Part shown: piece by piece, positions 1 through 6,593 of the stretch
Position numbering within the stretch: the first letter of the stretch is position 1
Layout of the letters: each line of letters begins with the position of its first letter
Assembly: GCA_031388585.1 (NCBI GenBank)
Contig: JANMRU010000297.1
Coordinates: 1-12,213 of the forward strand
Source of the DNA: PCC-6802 sp031388585
GTDB lineage: Bacteria; Cyanobacteriota; Cyanobacteriia; Pseudanabaenales; Pseudanabaenaceae
Direction: 5' to 3'
Length of the DNA: 12,213 bases
Position numbers and translations under genes: made by a program
The notes under the pieces: model-generated
Told to the model about the DNA's origin: nothing
Database searches by the model: none
The model's input: only the letters and a program-made list of their open reading frames with translations

Positions 1-87
1 AACACCAGAAAGAGCCTTTACTTCAGTTTCACCGGAACCATATATCTTGGATATGTCATCTAATTGGACAATTATGGAAGTAGGCAT
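1..87 (-). CDS. ABC transporter ATP-binding protein, N-terminal fragment (MacB/LolD/DevA type)
   Basis: Twenty-nine codons of an open frame run off the left edge. The protein starts MPTSIIVQLDDISKIYGSG and continues to a KALSGV segment. A Q-L-x-x-I-x-K-x-Y-G-x-G-x-x-x-V-x-A-L-x-G-V pattern is the usual start of ABC ATPases that pair with FtsX-type permeases; the Walker A motif would follow just outside the window. The ATG at 87 is the only start in this frame and has no clear Shine-Dalgarno sequence. It follows the permease stop by 54 bases on the same strand, making it the third gene of a fusion protein, permease, ATPase operon. It would energise export from the cytoplasmic face. The family call is good, but only the first tenth of the protein is visible. 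Confidence 0.8.
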   Translation of the reverse strand, partial: MPTSIIVQLDDISKIYGSGETEVKALSGV

Positions 88-141
88 AGGGCATTGAAAG
101 TAGGTTAATTTTGCTAGTCCTTAAGATTGCACTTAGAAACG

Positions 142-1350
142 TTAGCTACTTCTCAACGCCACAATCGGATCCAGTTTAGCGGCTCGTCGAGCGGGCGCAA
201 CCCCGAATATCAGTCCAATCCCACCAGATACACTGGTTGCTAGCAGAATAGTACTCAACGGGATAGTAGGCTTTAGAGGGGTAAAAATTCCAATTGTCAT
301 TGCCCCACCTGCACCAATCCCAACCCCAAGCAAACCACCTACTATTGACAAAATGACAGCTTCAATCAGAAATTGCAACAGAATTGCGCTCTCAGATGCA
401 CCAACAGCTTTTCGCAGTCCAATCTCTTGAGTGCGCTCGGTAACTGAAACCAGCATGATGTTCATAATGCCAATACCACCAACCAAGAGAGAAATTGCCG
501 CGATCGCAGCCAGCATTAAACTCAGTGTGCCCGTTATCTGCCCCAATAAATCCTGGACAGACTTATTCGCTACAACGGAAAAATCTTTTTTGCCATGTAC
601 TTTGGTGAGAATATTAGCCACTTGAAATGCTGCTGCACGAATACTTTCCCTATTATTTGCAGATAATTCAATTACATCGATTGGAATCCCTTGAGGAACT
701 CTCCTCCCAACCAATTGATTTGCCATAGTAGTGATTGGAACATAAACGTTAGCATCTGGATTAACGCCTAGAAATGCACCTTTCGGCTGTAATACCCCAA
801 TTATACGAAAGCTTAAGATCCCAATTTGAACATCCCTTCCTACTGGGTTGGCTCGGTCAAACAACTTGCTTGCTAGTTCTGAACCAAGAACTACAACTGT
901 TGCATCTTGCCGTTGCGCTGCCTCATCTAAAAAGCGTCCACTAGCAACCTGTAGATTTCTTAATTGCAAATAACTAGGAGTAACTCCTTGTACACCTGCC
1001 TTCGTTGTACGACTTTGATAAGTTAGTTGAAAATTTGATGAGATCAGTGGAGATACGATTTTTACAGCGGGAGCTTGTGCCGCGATCGCATCCACATCTG
1101 CCAGTACCAACTGAGAAGACTCACTAATTCCATTTCTATCTTCCTGGTTGACAAAGACGTATAATAAGTTCGCTCCCAAGGATTCTACTTTCTCTTGTGT
1201 AAATTGTTGTGCTCCCTGTCCAATCCCAATCATCGCAACTACAGAAGCATTGCCAATCACAATGCCCAGAACAGTCAAGGTGCTGCGAAGTTTGTTAGCA
1301 GCTAGGGTTTTCCCAGCCATCTTCAGATTTTCCCAAAAATTGATTGTCAT
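142..1350 (-). CDS. ABC transporter permease, MacB/DevC-like (FtsX family)
   Basis: This 402-aa inner-membrane permease belongs to a tripartite efflux system. After a short cytoplasmic N-terminus (NFWENLKMAGKTLAANKLRS) comes TM1 at about 20-45 (LTVLGIVIGNASVVAMIGIG). A large periplasmic domain of the MacB_PCD type follows, to about 270, and then the FtsX domain with three membrane segments at about 275-305, 325-352 and 365-390. The stretch GIMNIMLVSVTERTQEIGLR and the following KAVGA are the cytoplasmic coupling motif typical of MacB permeases. The length matches the stand-alone permease half of such systems, with the ATPase encoded separately just downstream. Its start lies 83 bases after the fusion-protein stop, so the genes are probably co-transcribed. 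The substrate cannot be told from sequence; MacAB-like systems export peptides, macrolides or lipids, and the cyanobacterial DevBCA system exports glycolipids. Confidence 0.9.
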   Translation of the reverse strand: MTINFWENLKMAGKTLAANKLRSTLTVLGIVIGNASVVAMIGIGQGAQQFTQEKVESLGANLLYVFVNQEDRNGISESSQLVLADVDAIAAQAPAVKIVSPLISSNFQLTYQSRTTKAGVQGVTPSYLQLRNLQVASGRFLDEAAQRQDATVVVLGSELASKLFDRANPVGRDVQIGILSFRIIGVLQPKGAFLGVNPDANVYVPITTMANQLVGRRVPQGIPIDVIELSANNRESIRAAAFQVANILTKVHGKKDFSVVANKSVQDLLGQITGTLSLMLAAIAAISLLVGGIGIMNIMLVSVTERTQEIGLRKAVGASESAILLQFLIEAVILSIVGGLLGVGIGAGGAMTIGIFTPLKPTIPLSTILLATSVSGGIGLIFGVAPARRAAKLDPIVALRSS

Positions 1351-1433
1351 ACAGCACTTCTAAATAAGTCATAAAACTCAGAGAAACAGAGAACGTTCCC
1401 AATCCAGTTTGGATGGCGATATTATGTGAATTT

Positions 1434-2777
1434 TTAGATTCCTTCGACATCATCGACACCAGGAATCTTTTGATTCGCAGGAGGACTCAGAAAAATGCGA
1501 TCATTTTCCTTCACTCCCTCTAAAATCTGTGCACGCTCTTCACTTTCCGAACCAACTCGCACCACTTGGAACTTGACTTGATTTTTGCCATCTACTACCC
1601 ATAGACCCTGTTGACCATTTTTCTGAGTAACAATTGCAGCCAACGGAACTGATACCATATTGCGCATCGTTTTGCCCACAAATGCCAACTTCAAGTTCAT
1701 ACCAGCCTTGAGTTTGTCTACCCCATTTTGCAACTTAACTTTGACTCGAAAGGAAGTAACATTGTTTTCCTGTGCTGCCCTAGGTGCAATCAACAGCACC
1801 TGCCCATTAAAAATATCGTTGGGATAGCTATCGCTGCGAATTTCAACAGATTGACCTATTTGAATGCGGGCAATACTAGCTTCTGGTACTTTAGCCTCTA
1901 CTTCCAATCCGCTAGACAATTCAGCAATAGACGCAGAGTTGGCACCATCGCTTGTTGAAGCAGACGTTGTCGGGGTAACAAAATCACCTACATCAGCAAA
2001 GCGCCGCGTGATCGTGCCTGTAAAGGGCGCACGCACTTGCTTATTGTCTAGCTGCGTTTCATAGTCTCGCAATTGCGCCTTTGCTTCAGCAACTGCGGCT
2101 TTCGCTTGGGCAATTTCTTCAACGCGATACCCATTCTGTTGTTTGTTTAGATCCTGTTGAGCACCTGCCACACTTGCCTGCAACTGGTTCAGATTATTCT
2201 TGGCATTGCGCTCTTCGGTAAGGGACTGATCCAGCGAATCACGGGAGATTGCTCCTTGCTCTACTGGAATTTGTTTGCGCGCCACTTGTTGAGTTGCTAG
2301 CTCTAAACGAGCTCCAGCTTCTGTTAGTTGCGCCTGATATTTTTCGAGCTCAGCCTTAGCTTTTGAAATATCTTCTGGTCGATTTCCTTGCATTTTCTGC
2401 ATCAAATCGGCATTCACCCGCTCTACTGCTGCTTGATACTGACTCACCTGCGCCCGAACTTGCTCGTTGTCCATTTGAGCAATTATTTGACCTTGTTGAA
2501 CAAGATCTCCCTCTCGGACAAGTAACTCAGAAATTCGGCCAGCTTCTTTAGGACCAAGATTAATTTTTCGAATTGGTTGTACTACGCCATTTGCTTTAAT
2601 CTTTATTTGTAAATCCTTGGTTTGTACCAACATCGTATCCTCTTTTCTGAACTCTGGAGTTGCTTGAGGCCACAGTGTGAGATAGGCAATTGCAGTAGTT
2701 CCTAAAATAGCAATACTTGCTTGCCCAATTAACCAAGGGTTGAGCTTAGCAGCTTTTAACAATATTGGGTTCTGCAT
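1434..2777 (-). CDS. HlyD/MacA-family membrane fusion (periplasmic adaptor) protein
   Basis: The adaptor links the inner-membrane ABC permease to an outer-membrane channel. One N-terminal membrane anchor (PWLIGQASIAILGTTAIAYL) is followed by a first lipoyl half (KINLGPKEAGRISELLVREG and QGQIIAQMD). A long Ala/Gln/Glu-rich coiled-coil hairpin comes next, including QGAISRDSLDQS at its tip, then the second lipoyl half (KQVRAPFTGTITRRFADVGD), a beta-barrel and a membrane-proximal domain ending DDVEGI. I chose the ATG at 2777 (447 aa). A GTG at 2807 would add ten residues, but its AGGA lies only two bases upstream, too close for a good ribosome site. It is the first gene of the exporter operon and diverges from parA. 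The family is certain; the cargo is unknown. Confidence 0.88.
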   Translation of the reverse strand: MQNPILLKAAKLNPWLIGQASIAILGTTAIAYLTLWPQATPEFRKEDTMLVQTKDLQIKIKANGVVQPIRKINLGPKEAGRISELLVREGDLVQQGQIIAQMDNEQVRAQVSQYQAAVERVNADLMQKMQGNRPEDISKAKAELEKYQAQLTEAGARLELATQQVARKQIPVEQGAISRDSLDQSLTEERNAKNNLNQLQASVAGAQQDLNKQQNGYRVEEIAQAKAAVAEAKAQLRDYETQLDNKQVRAPFTGTITRRFADVGDFVTPTTSASTSDGANSASIAELSSGLEVEAKVPEASIARIQIGQSVEIRSDSYPNDIFNGQVLLIAPRAAQENNVTSFRVKVKLQNGVDKLKAGMNLKLAFVGKTMRNMVSVPLAAIVTQKNGQQGLWVVDGKNQVKFQVVRVGSESEERAQILEGVKENDRIFLSPPANQKIPGVDDVEGI

Positions 2778-2897
2778 AATGGTAGTTAGTACTTTGTTAG
2801 TTAGCACTTTCCTAGTAGTAGTTTAGGCAAAAGGCACTACAAACTGTCCCTGGCTAAAGTCATTTAAATCCATGACTCCAGTCATGCCTGAAGTACC

Positions 2898-3007
2898 ACC
2901 AATTTAAATAGTCGAGATTACAGATTGGGGTGTGGGGGCTTCGCCCCCACGAAGGGTTTCCCCCCTTCACCCCATAAGATTCCGATCCGTTTGCTTTTTA
3001 AATTGGT
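2898..3007. repeat. MITE-like element with 11-bp terminal inverted repeats and nested hairpins
   Basis: The ends are a perfect inverted repeat, ACCAATTTAAA at 2898-2908 and TTTAAATTGGT at 2997-3007. Inside are a GC-rich hairpin, GTGGGGGCTTCGCCCCCAC (2932-2950), a GAAGGG/CCCTTC pair (2951-2956 with 2963-2968) and an outer GGGGTG/CACCCC pair (2927-2932 with 2968-2973). It has no coding capacity and sits between two divergent genes, so it is not an intrinsic terminator for either. A short AT-ended element with a folded GC core is the usual form of cyanobacterial miniature inverted-repeat elements. No clear target-site duplication is visible. Confidence 0.6.
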
Positions 3008-3090
3008 ATAGCACTACTTTTTAAGTTAACTGTTGCCAGATCCGAGTATTTAATAGATGATGCGTTTGGCTCGATCACACCACATAAAAC

Positions 3091-3840
3091 ATGGGTAAAA
3101 CTATTGCAATTTTCAATCAGGCTGGTGGAGTTGCTAAAACAACTTTAGCAATGAATCTTGGCTATCATCTCGGACAAAGGCATCATCGCGTGCTTTTAGT
3201 TGATATGGATCCCCAAGCTTCACTCACCACTTTTATGGGGCTAGAACCATATGAAATGGAAAAAACTATTGCTGATTCTCTACTAAAAGATACACCGCTA
3301 GCCATACACAGGGAAATTCATGGTATGGATTTAATTCCTGCTAATATCACCCTTAGTGGGGCAGAATTTCAACTAGCCTCCGCGATCGCCAGGGAATGGA
3401 AACTAAAGCGAGCATTGTCTAGTATTGCCAATGACTACGATTTTGTTTTAATCGATTGCCCACCTACTCTCGGAATCCTCAGCATTTTGAGCTTAGTAGC
3501 AGCAACTCACGTTCTAATTCCACTACAAACTCATTACAAAGCCTACAAAGGGGCAGATTTACTACTGGATACAGTCAGGCAAATCAGAGATCAGGTCAAT
3601 CCTGACCTTAAGATCGCCGGCATTATCCCCACAATGTTCACTAATACAGGGCAGGACAAAACTATCCTAGAAGCCGTGCAAAAACAGCTTAATAATGTAG
3701 CACCTATTTACACAGCAATACCCAGGGCAATTGCTTTTGCTGACGCTTCCATGAGTCACCAACCATTAGCGGTATACGATGCTAAGCATGCTGCAGTAAA
3801 AATCTTAAATATAATCTCAGAGCAACTAGAAAATCTTTGA
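3091..3840 (+). CDS. parA: ParA-family partition ATPase (variant Walker A)
   Basis: This 249-aa ParA/MinD-fold ATPase would segregate the replicon together with the ParB encoded one base downstream. The P-loop is NQAGGVAKTT (residues 9-18), followed by LLVDMDPQASLTT (35-47) and the Walker B-like VLIDCPPTLGI (119-129). The family consensus is KGGxGKT, in which the first lysine reaches across the dimer to the partner's nucleotide; here that position is Ala11, while the catalytic P-loop Lys16 is kept. I recall similar AGGVAKTT variants in other cyanobacterial ParA proteins, so this is probably a subfamily trait and not decay. There is no N-terminal HTH, so it is the short (type Ib-like) form. 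The ATG at 3091 has no clear Shine-Dalgarno sequence. Operon with parB is near certain from spacing. Confidence 0.93.
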   Translation: MGKTIAIFNQAGGVAKTTLAMNLGYHLGQRHHRVLLVDMDPQASLTTFMGLEPYEMEKTIADSLLKDTPLAIHREIHGMDLIPANITLSGAEFQLASAIAREWKLKRALSSIANDYDFVLIDCPPTLGILSILSLVAATHVLIPLQTHYKAYKGADLLLDTVRQIRDQVNPDLKIAGIIPTMFTNTGQDKTILEAVQKQLNNVAPIYTAIPRAIAFADASMSHQPLAVYDAKHAAVKILNIISEQLENL

Positions 3841-3841
3841 T

Positions 3842-4774
3842 ATGACTCCCCGTAAACGTCCCCTAGTTGAAGGCATGCGGAATGTTTCTGCTTTCCTCAG
3901 TCAACCAAAATCAGAAGAAATTGCATCAGCACAGACAACTGCTATTAGCAAAGTTATTCCCTCTCCAAAACAGCCTCGCCATTATTTTAATCCAGCAAAA
4001 CTAGCCCAGTTAGCTAGCTCTATCAAAGAACACGGTATTCTTGAGCCGTTAGTCGTTCGTCCTTTACCAAACGGAGACTACGAACTGGTTGCTGGAGAAC
4101 GGAGGCTTAGAGCAGCGCAGGAGTTAGGACTGAGTGAAGTCCCCATTGTTATTAAAGCCTTAAGCGACAGAGAAGCCCTTCAGGTAACTCTGTTAGAAAA
4201 CTTACAGCGTGAAGATCTTAACCCAATTGAAGAAACGGAAGCTGTTTTAGAGTTGCTAACAATATCGCTCGATCTGGATAAAGATGCTATTGTATCGCTC
4301 CTCAATCGGGCCAATCACGCAAAAAACCGCAATCAATCCTTGGAGAATAACGTTATTCTCCAGCTTAAACAGGTAGCGACTATACTGACAAATGTAGGGA
4401 GGTTTACCCCAGAATCGTTTCGAGCAAACCGTCTCCCACTCCTCAATCTTTCCGAAGATGTGCTTGAAATATTGCGTCAGGGCAAGCTGGAGTATACAAA
4501 GGCAAGAGCGATTGGACGAATTGGGAACCAAGTGCAGCGCAAAGCATTGTTAGAAGAGGCGATCGCTAAAGATCTATCCCTGTCAGAGATCAAGAAAAAA
4601 ATTGTCACCCTCAATACCGCTAACCAGCAAGAAAAAGAGCCTCTCCCCTCACTCAAGCAACAGTTTGACAACACTTGTAATCACATTAAAAAATCGAAGA
4701 TTTGGGACAATCCCAAAAAGAAAAAAAAGCTGGAAAGACTTATGGCTGAACTCAATGCACTGGTAACTGAATAA
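3842..4774 (+). CDS. parB: ParB-family plasmid partition protein
   Basis: This 310-aa protein is the centromere-binding partner of ParA. The ParB/Srx CTPase domain is clear: IPSPKQPR (39-46), EHGILEPLVVRP (63-74), GERRLRAA (85-92, the GERRxRA CTP-binding box) and ENLQREDLNPIEE (119-131). After that the usual helix-turn-helix of chromosomal ParB (a TQEEVAxxxGKSR-type motif) is not recognisable. Instead there is a segment with LLNRANHAKNRN (about 151-162) and RLPLLNLSEDVLEILRQGKL, then a KARAIGRI stretch like the helices after the HTH. The C-terminus is strongly basic with a KKKKK run near residue 295. The ATG follows the parA stop by a single base, so translation is coupled. No parS-like palindrome was found next to the operon. 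Confidence 0.9.
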   Translation: MTPRKRPLVEGMRNVSAFLSQPKSEEIASAQTTAISKVIPSPKQPRHYFNPAKLAQLASSIKEHGILEPLVVRPLPNGDYELVAGERRLRAAQELGLSEVPIVIKALSDREALQVTLLENLQREDLNPIEETEAVLELLTISLDLDKDAIVSLLNRANHAKNRNQSLENNVILQLKQVATILTNVGRFTPESFRANRLPLLNLSEDVLEILRQGKLEYTKARAIGRIGNQVQRKALLEEAIAKDLSLSEIKKKIVTLNTANQQEKEPLPSLKQQFDNTCNHIKKSKIWDNPKKKKKLERLMAELNALVTE

Positions 4775-4880
4775 CTAAGGCAACCTATTGGATATATTAA
4801 ATCTGCTACGAACCCACTAACTTCGTCCCCCCTGAACGGTTACGTTTATTGCTATTCAATGTATTTGCAACACAGCCCTT

Positions 4881-5429
4881 TCACCACCCCAGAACAGAGA
4901 TCGCCTCTTCCTTATCCCGCTCCGACACCTCCAAATACTTCTGCAAGCTAGCCAGCGATGAATGACCCGATATTTCCTGAATATGCCTGAGTGGAATTCC
5001 CGCGCTGCTCATGTGCGTCAGTGCCGTCCTGCGAAAGCTATGGGTGCTTACCCCTTTAATCCCCAGGTAATCGCAGTATTTCCGCAGGATCAGATCGGCA
5101 GCACGGGTAGTGAGATGCCCGTCCCCATTTCTGGCAGGGAATAGATAGCCGAGATCTGGCAATCCTACCTCATCGAGAATCTGCGCCAATTGATCGTTAA
5201 TTTTGACAGTGCGGGTCTTTTGAGTTTTGGTCGTCGTGCGTCGGAAGGTAATGGAGCGATCGCCCACATCTTCTCTCTTTAATTGGATAGCTTCAGCAAT
5301 GCGGCAACCAGTGAAATAGCAGATGCCAAACAGGAGTCGGTAGCGATTTCGTTCCGAATGCCTTCGGCCGCTCATGAGGTTAAACAGATCGACTCCCGCG
5401 ATCGCGGGACAAAATTTCGGCTTGACCAT
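4881..5429 (-). CDS. Tyrosine recombinase, catalytic-domain-only integrase
   Basis: This 182-aa site-specific recombinase cuts and rejoins DNA through a 3'-phosphotyrosine. All catalytic positions are present: Arg43 in TGCRIAEA, a beta-hairpin lysine (Lys68 or Lys71, TKTQKTR), His130 and Arg133 in THSFRRT, His156 in SGHSSL and Tyr165 in QKYLEV. It lacks the N-terminal SAM-like core-binding domain found in Cre, XerC/D and phage integrases (300-400 aa). The frame is closed upstream by a TGA 15 bases before the ATG, so no N-terminal domain is fused in this DNA. An AAGG lies nine bases before the ATG. The gene is convergent with parB. A loxP-like palindrome begins 34 bases upstream. Together with parAB and a Rep-like gene, resolution of plasmid multimers is a natural role, but that is inference. 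Confidence 0.9.
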   Translation of the reverse strand: MVKPKFCPAIAGVDLFNLMSGRRHSERNRYRLLFGICYFTGCRIAEAIQLKREDVGDRSITFRRTTTKTQKTRTVKINDQLAQILDEVGLPDLGYLFPARNGDGHLTTRAADLILRKYCDYLGIKGVSTHSFRRTALTHMSSAGIPLRHIQEISGHSSLASLQKYLEVSERDKEEAISVLGW

Positions 5430-5462
5430 TTCTATTGACCTTCACCTTGAGGCGACCTCCTT

Positions 5463-5490
5463 ACTTCGTAATTTTGACATTTTACGAAGT
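5463..5490. other. loxP-like palindrome, candidate recombination site or operator
   Basis: ACTTCGTAA (5463-5471) and TTACGAAGT (5482-5490) form a perfect 9-bp inverted repeat around a 10-base centre. The inner core ACTTCGTA-N12-TACGAAGT has the same arm sequence and the same 12-base separation as phage P1 loxP; the asymmetric centre differs from loxP except around ACATT. It lies in the leader of a tyrosine recombinase gene. On the minus strand the centre contains an ATG opening a 12-codon ORF (MSKLRSKEVASR) that stops 15 bases before the recombinase start, and an orphan AAGGAGGT lies within it. The site could serve for recombination, for autorepression, or both. Confidence 0.55.
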
Positions 5491-5579
5491 CTGTTTTGTT
5501 GATTTTACTCGGTTTTATACCTGAGGCGATCGCAAAAACATAATTTACTGATAGCTAATTGCAATAGTATTTACACTTA

Positions 5580-5599
5580 CTTAATTATCTGTAATTAAG
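5580..5599. repeat. AT-rich inverted repeat
   Basis: CTTAATTA and TAATTAAG are perfect 8-bp arms around a TCTG loop. It is too AT-rich to be a strong terminator and lacks a following T tract. It could be a protein-binding palindrome; no function is supported. Confidence 0.4.
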
Positions 5600-5732
5600 C
5601 TAAATATGTCTTTATGTACCCACAGGGATGTCGGTGTAACTCTATTTATTGCATTGCTTTTATTTCCGGCTAATTTAGATTTTAGGAATAATTGGTCGGG
5701 TCGGATCCTTTACAAAGACGATATATTCGGAA

Positions 5733-5837
5733 TTATTTATCCTTGGCGTTAGCTAGCATGGCGTAGCCAATCACCGATCCATTTTCGGCACTCACAAACA
5801 CAGTCGATTCGTCTTGCTTGCTTATTTGAGATCGCAC
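5733..5837 (-). pseudogene. Possible C-terminal remnant of a GNAT-type acetyltransferase or similar gene
   Basis: A minus-strand frame reads STVFVSAENGSVIGYAML and then ANAKDK before a TAA at 5733-5735; it is closed upstream by a TGA at 5838-5840. The V-x-E-N-G-x-V-I-G-Y-A pattern is the beta-strand pair found early in many GNAT enzymes. It is followed at once by a palindromic stretch, GGCTACGCC...GCTAGC...GGCGTT in either orientation, like the short dispersed repeats common in cyanobacteria. The fragment therefore looks like a gene truncated by decay or repeat insertion. With 34 residues the family call is tentative. Confidence 0.3.
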
Positions 5838-5856
5838 TCAGACAATCTCAATGGAC

Positions 5857-6477
5857 TCAAGCAGAATTGCTTGCTAACCCCTGAATTAGCATTTGCGATG
5901 AGAATTTCAAAAACACTTCAAACTCTTCTCCTTGTTTGACCTGTAACTTATTATCGAGTCCCAGCATCGATTGACCATGCACCAGTGACCAGGCAACTCT
6001 TGCCATATCAACTGGATCAGCCAAACGAAAAATTCCAGCAATCTGACCTTCCCTTATCGTACTCACTAGCACCATGAAGGACTGCTGTGCAGTTTCTGCA
6101 AGGGCAGAATACTTGCTGAGATTGCAGCGATAGTCTCCAAACATTAATCGATAGTGAAAGGGATGTGCTAACGCAAAATGAACATAAGCAATGCCGATCG
6201 CTTCTAGGCGTTGAGGTGAGTCAGGTGGAATCACTTGTCTCGCTGTTTCCATCGCCACTCGTAAGGACTGAAACCCTTGCTCTGCGACCGCTGCCAACAG
6301 AGCTTCTTTATCTTCAAAGTGACGGTAAGGGGCATTGTGAGAAACCCCAACCCGACGAGCCACCTGACGCAGGGATAAATCGTTGATTCCTTCCTCACTA
6401 ATGAGGGCGATCGCCGCATTAATCAGGCTTTGCCGTAAGTCTCCGTGGTGATAGGTATTCTTTGCTACTAACGCCAT
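5857..6477 (-). CDS. TetR/AcrR-family transcriptional regulator
   Basis: This 206-aa repressor has a DNA-binding TetR_N domain at residues 10-60: GDLRQSLINAAIALISEEG, then LSLRQVARRVGVSHNAPYRHF with the HTH at about 35-54, and FEDKEALLAAV. The C-terminal ligand domain carries YVHFALAHPFHYRLMFGD, typical of the WHG-type TetR C-terminal family. It diverges from the RetSat-like oxidoreductase gene across about 115 bases containing two matching 15-bp palindromes that overlap both promoters. Autorepression and repression of the oxidoreductase, relieved by a small molecule, are the likely roles. The start ATG at 6477 has no clear Shine-Dalgarno sequence. The inducer is unknown; a hydrophobic or carotenoid-like compound would fit its neighbour, but this is inference. 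Confidence 0.92.
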   Translation of the reverse strand: MALVAKNTYHHGDLRQSLINAAIALISEEGINDLSLRQVARRVGVSHNAPYRHFEDKEALLAAVAEQGFQSLRVAMETARQVIPPDSPQRLEAIGIAYVHFALAHPFHYRLMFGDYRCNLSKYSALAETAQQSFMVLVSTIREGQIAGIFRLADPVDMARVAWSLVHGQSMLGLDNKLQVKQGEEFEVFLKFSSQMLIQGLASNSA

Positions 6478-6503
6478 GATGTCTGTTTTAGGGGATTTAC
6501 AAA

Positions 6504-6532
6504 AGTTTAGCCTGAGTTGTTGACGCTGCCAA
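6504..6532 (-). promoter_or_regulatory. Predicted sigma-70 promoter of the tetR-like gene
   Basis: On the minus strand, -35 TTGGCA (6527-6532) and -10 TAAACT (6504-6509) are separated by 17 bases and lead towards the ATG at 6477. The -35 box lies inside palindrome copy 1, so a bound repressor would block it. Confidence 0.5.
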
Positions 6533-6533
6533 C
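6519..6533. promoter_or_regulatory. Predicted TetR operator, copy 1
   Basis: GTTGACGCTGCCAAC is an imperfect palindrome that matches copy 2 (6553-6567) at 12 of 15 positions and in the same orientation. It covers the -35 box of the oxidoreductase promoter and that of the tetR promoter. A further perfect 6-bp inverted repeat, GCCAAC-ATG-GTTGGC (6528-6542), overlaps its right half. Confidence 0.55.
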
Positions 6534-6549
6534 ATGGTTGGCTTATACT
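6520..6549 (+). promoter_or_regulatory. Predicted sigma-70 promoter of the oxidoreductase gene
   Basis: -35 TTGACG (6520-6525) and -10 TATACT (6544-6549) are separated by 18 bases. Transcription would start near 6556, inside palindrome copy 2, giving a leader of about 38 bases before the ATG at 6594. Confidence 0.6.
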
Positions 6550-6552
6550 AAA

Positions 6553-6567
6553 GTTGACAGTGACAAC
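6553..6567. promoter_or_regulatory. Predicted TetR operator, copy 2
   Basis: GTTGACAGTGACAAC is palindromic except at one mirrored pair and the central base. It sits just downstream of the -10 box, at the expected transcription start, where a bound TetR-family dimer would block RNA polymerase. It is the better of the two copies. Confidence 0.6.
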
Positions 6568-6593
6568 ATCTGCTTTTCTTGTTAGGAGAAACT

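Larger units (their letters stand above)
5430..5856. other. Intergenic stretch of 427 bases with palindromes and a gene remnant
   Basis: This stretch lies upstream of the recombinase and downstream of the tetR-like gene. It holds the loxP-like palindrome, a second inverted repeat at 5580-5599, one HIP1 octamer at 5525-5532, and a probable acetyltransferase tail at 5733-5837. A 48-codon plus-strand ORF at 5606-5752 (starting MSLCTHRDVGV, one hydrophobic segment) has no ribosome site and no recognised relative; I do not count it as a gene. No tRNA or terminator was seen. Confidence 0.6.

Noticed and set aside
2932..2968. GC-rich hairpins as a rho-independent terminator
   Set aside because: Both flanking genes point away from it, no T tract follows, and it is nested inside an element with inverted ends.
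4807..4826. TACGAA and ACTTCGT close together downstream of the recombinase, as a second loxP-like site
   Set aside because: The half-sites are in the wrong relative order, incomplete and wrongly spaced; chance is sufficient.
5606..5752. 48-codon plus-strand ORF with one hydrophobic stretch
   Set aside because: No ribosome site, no recognisable relative, and it runs into the decayed gene tail on the other strand.
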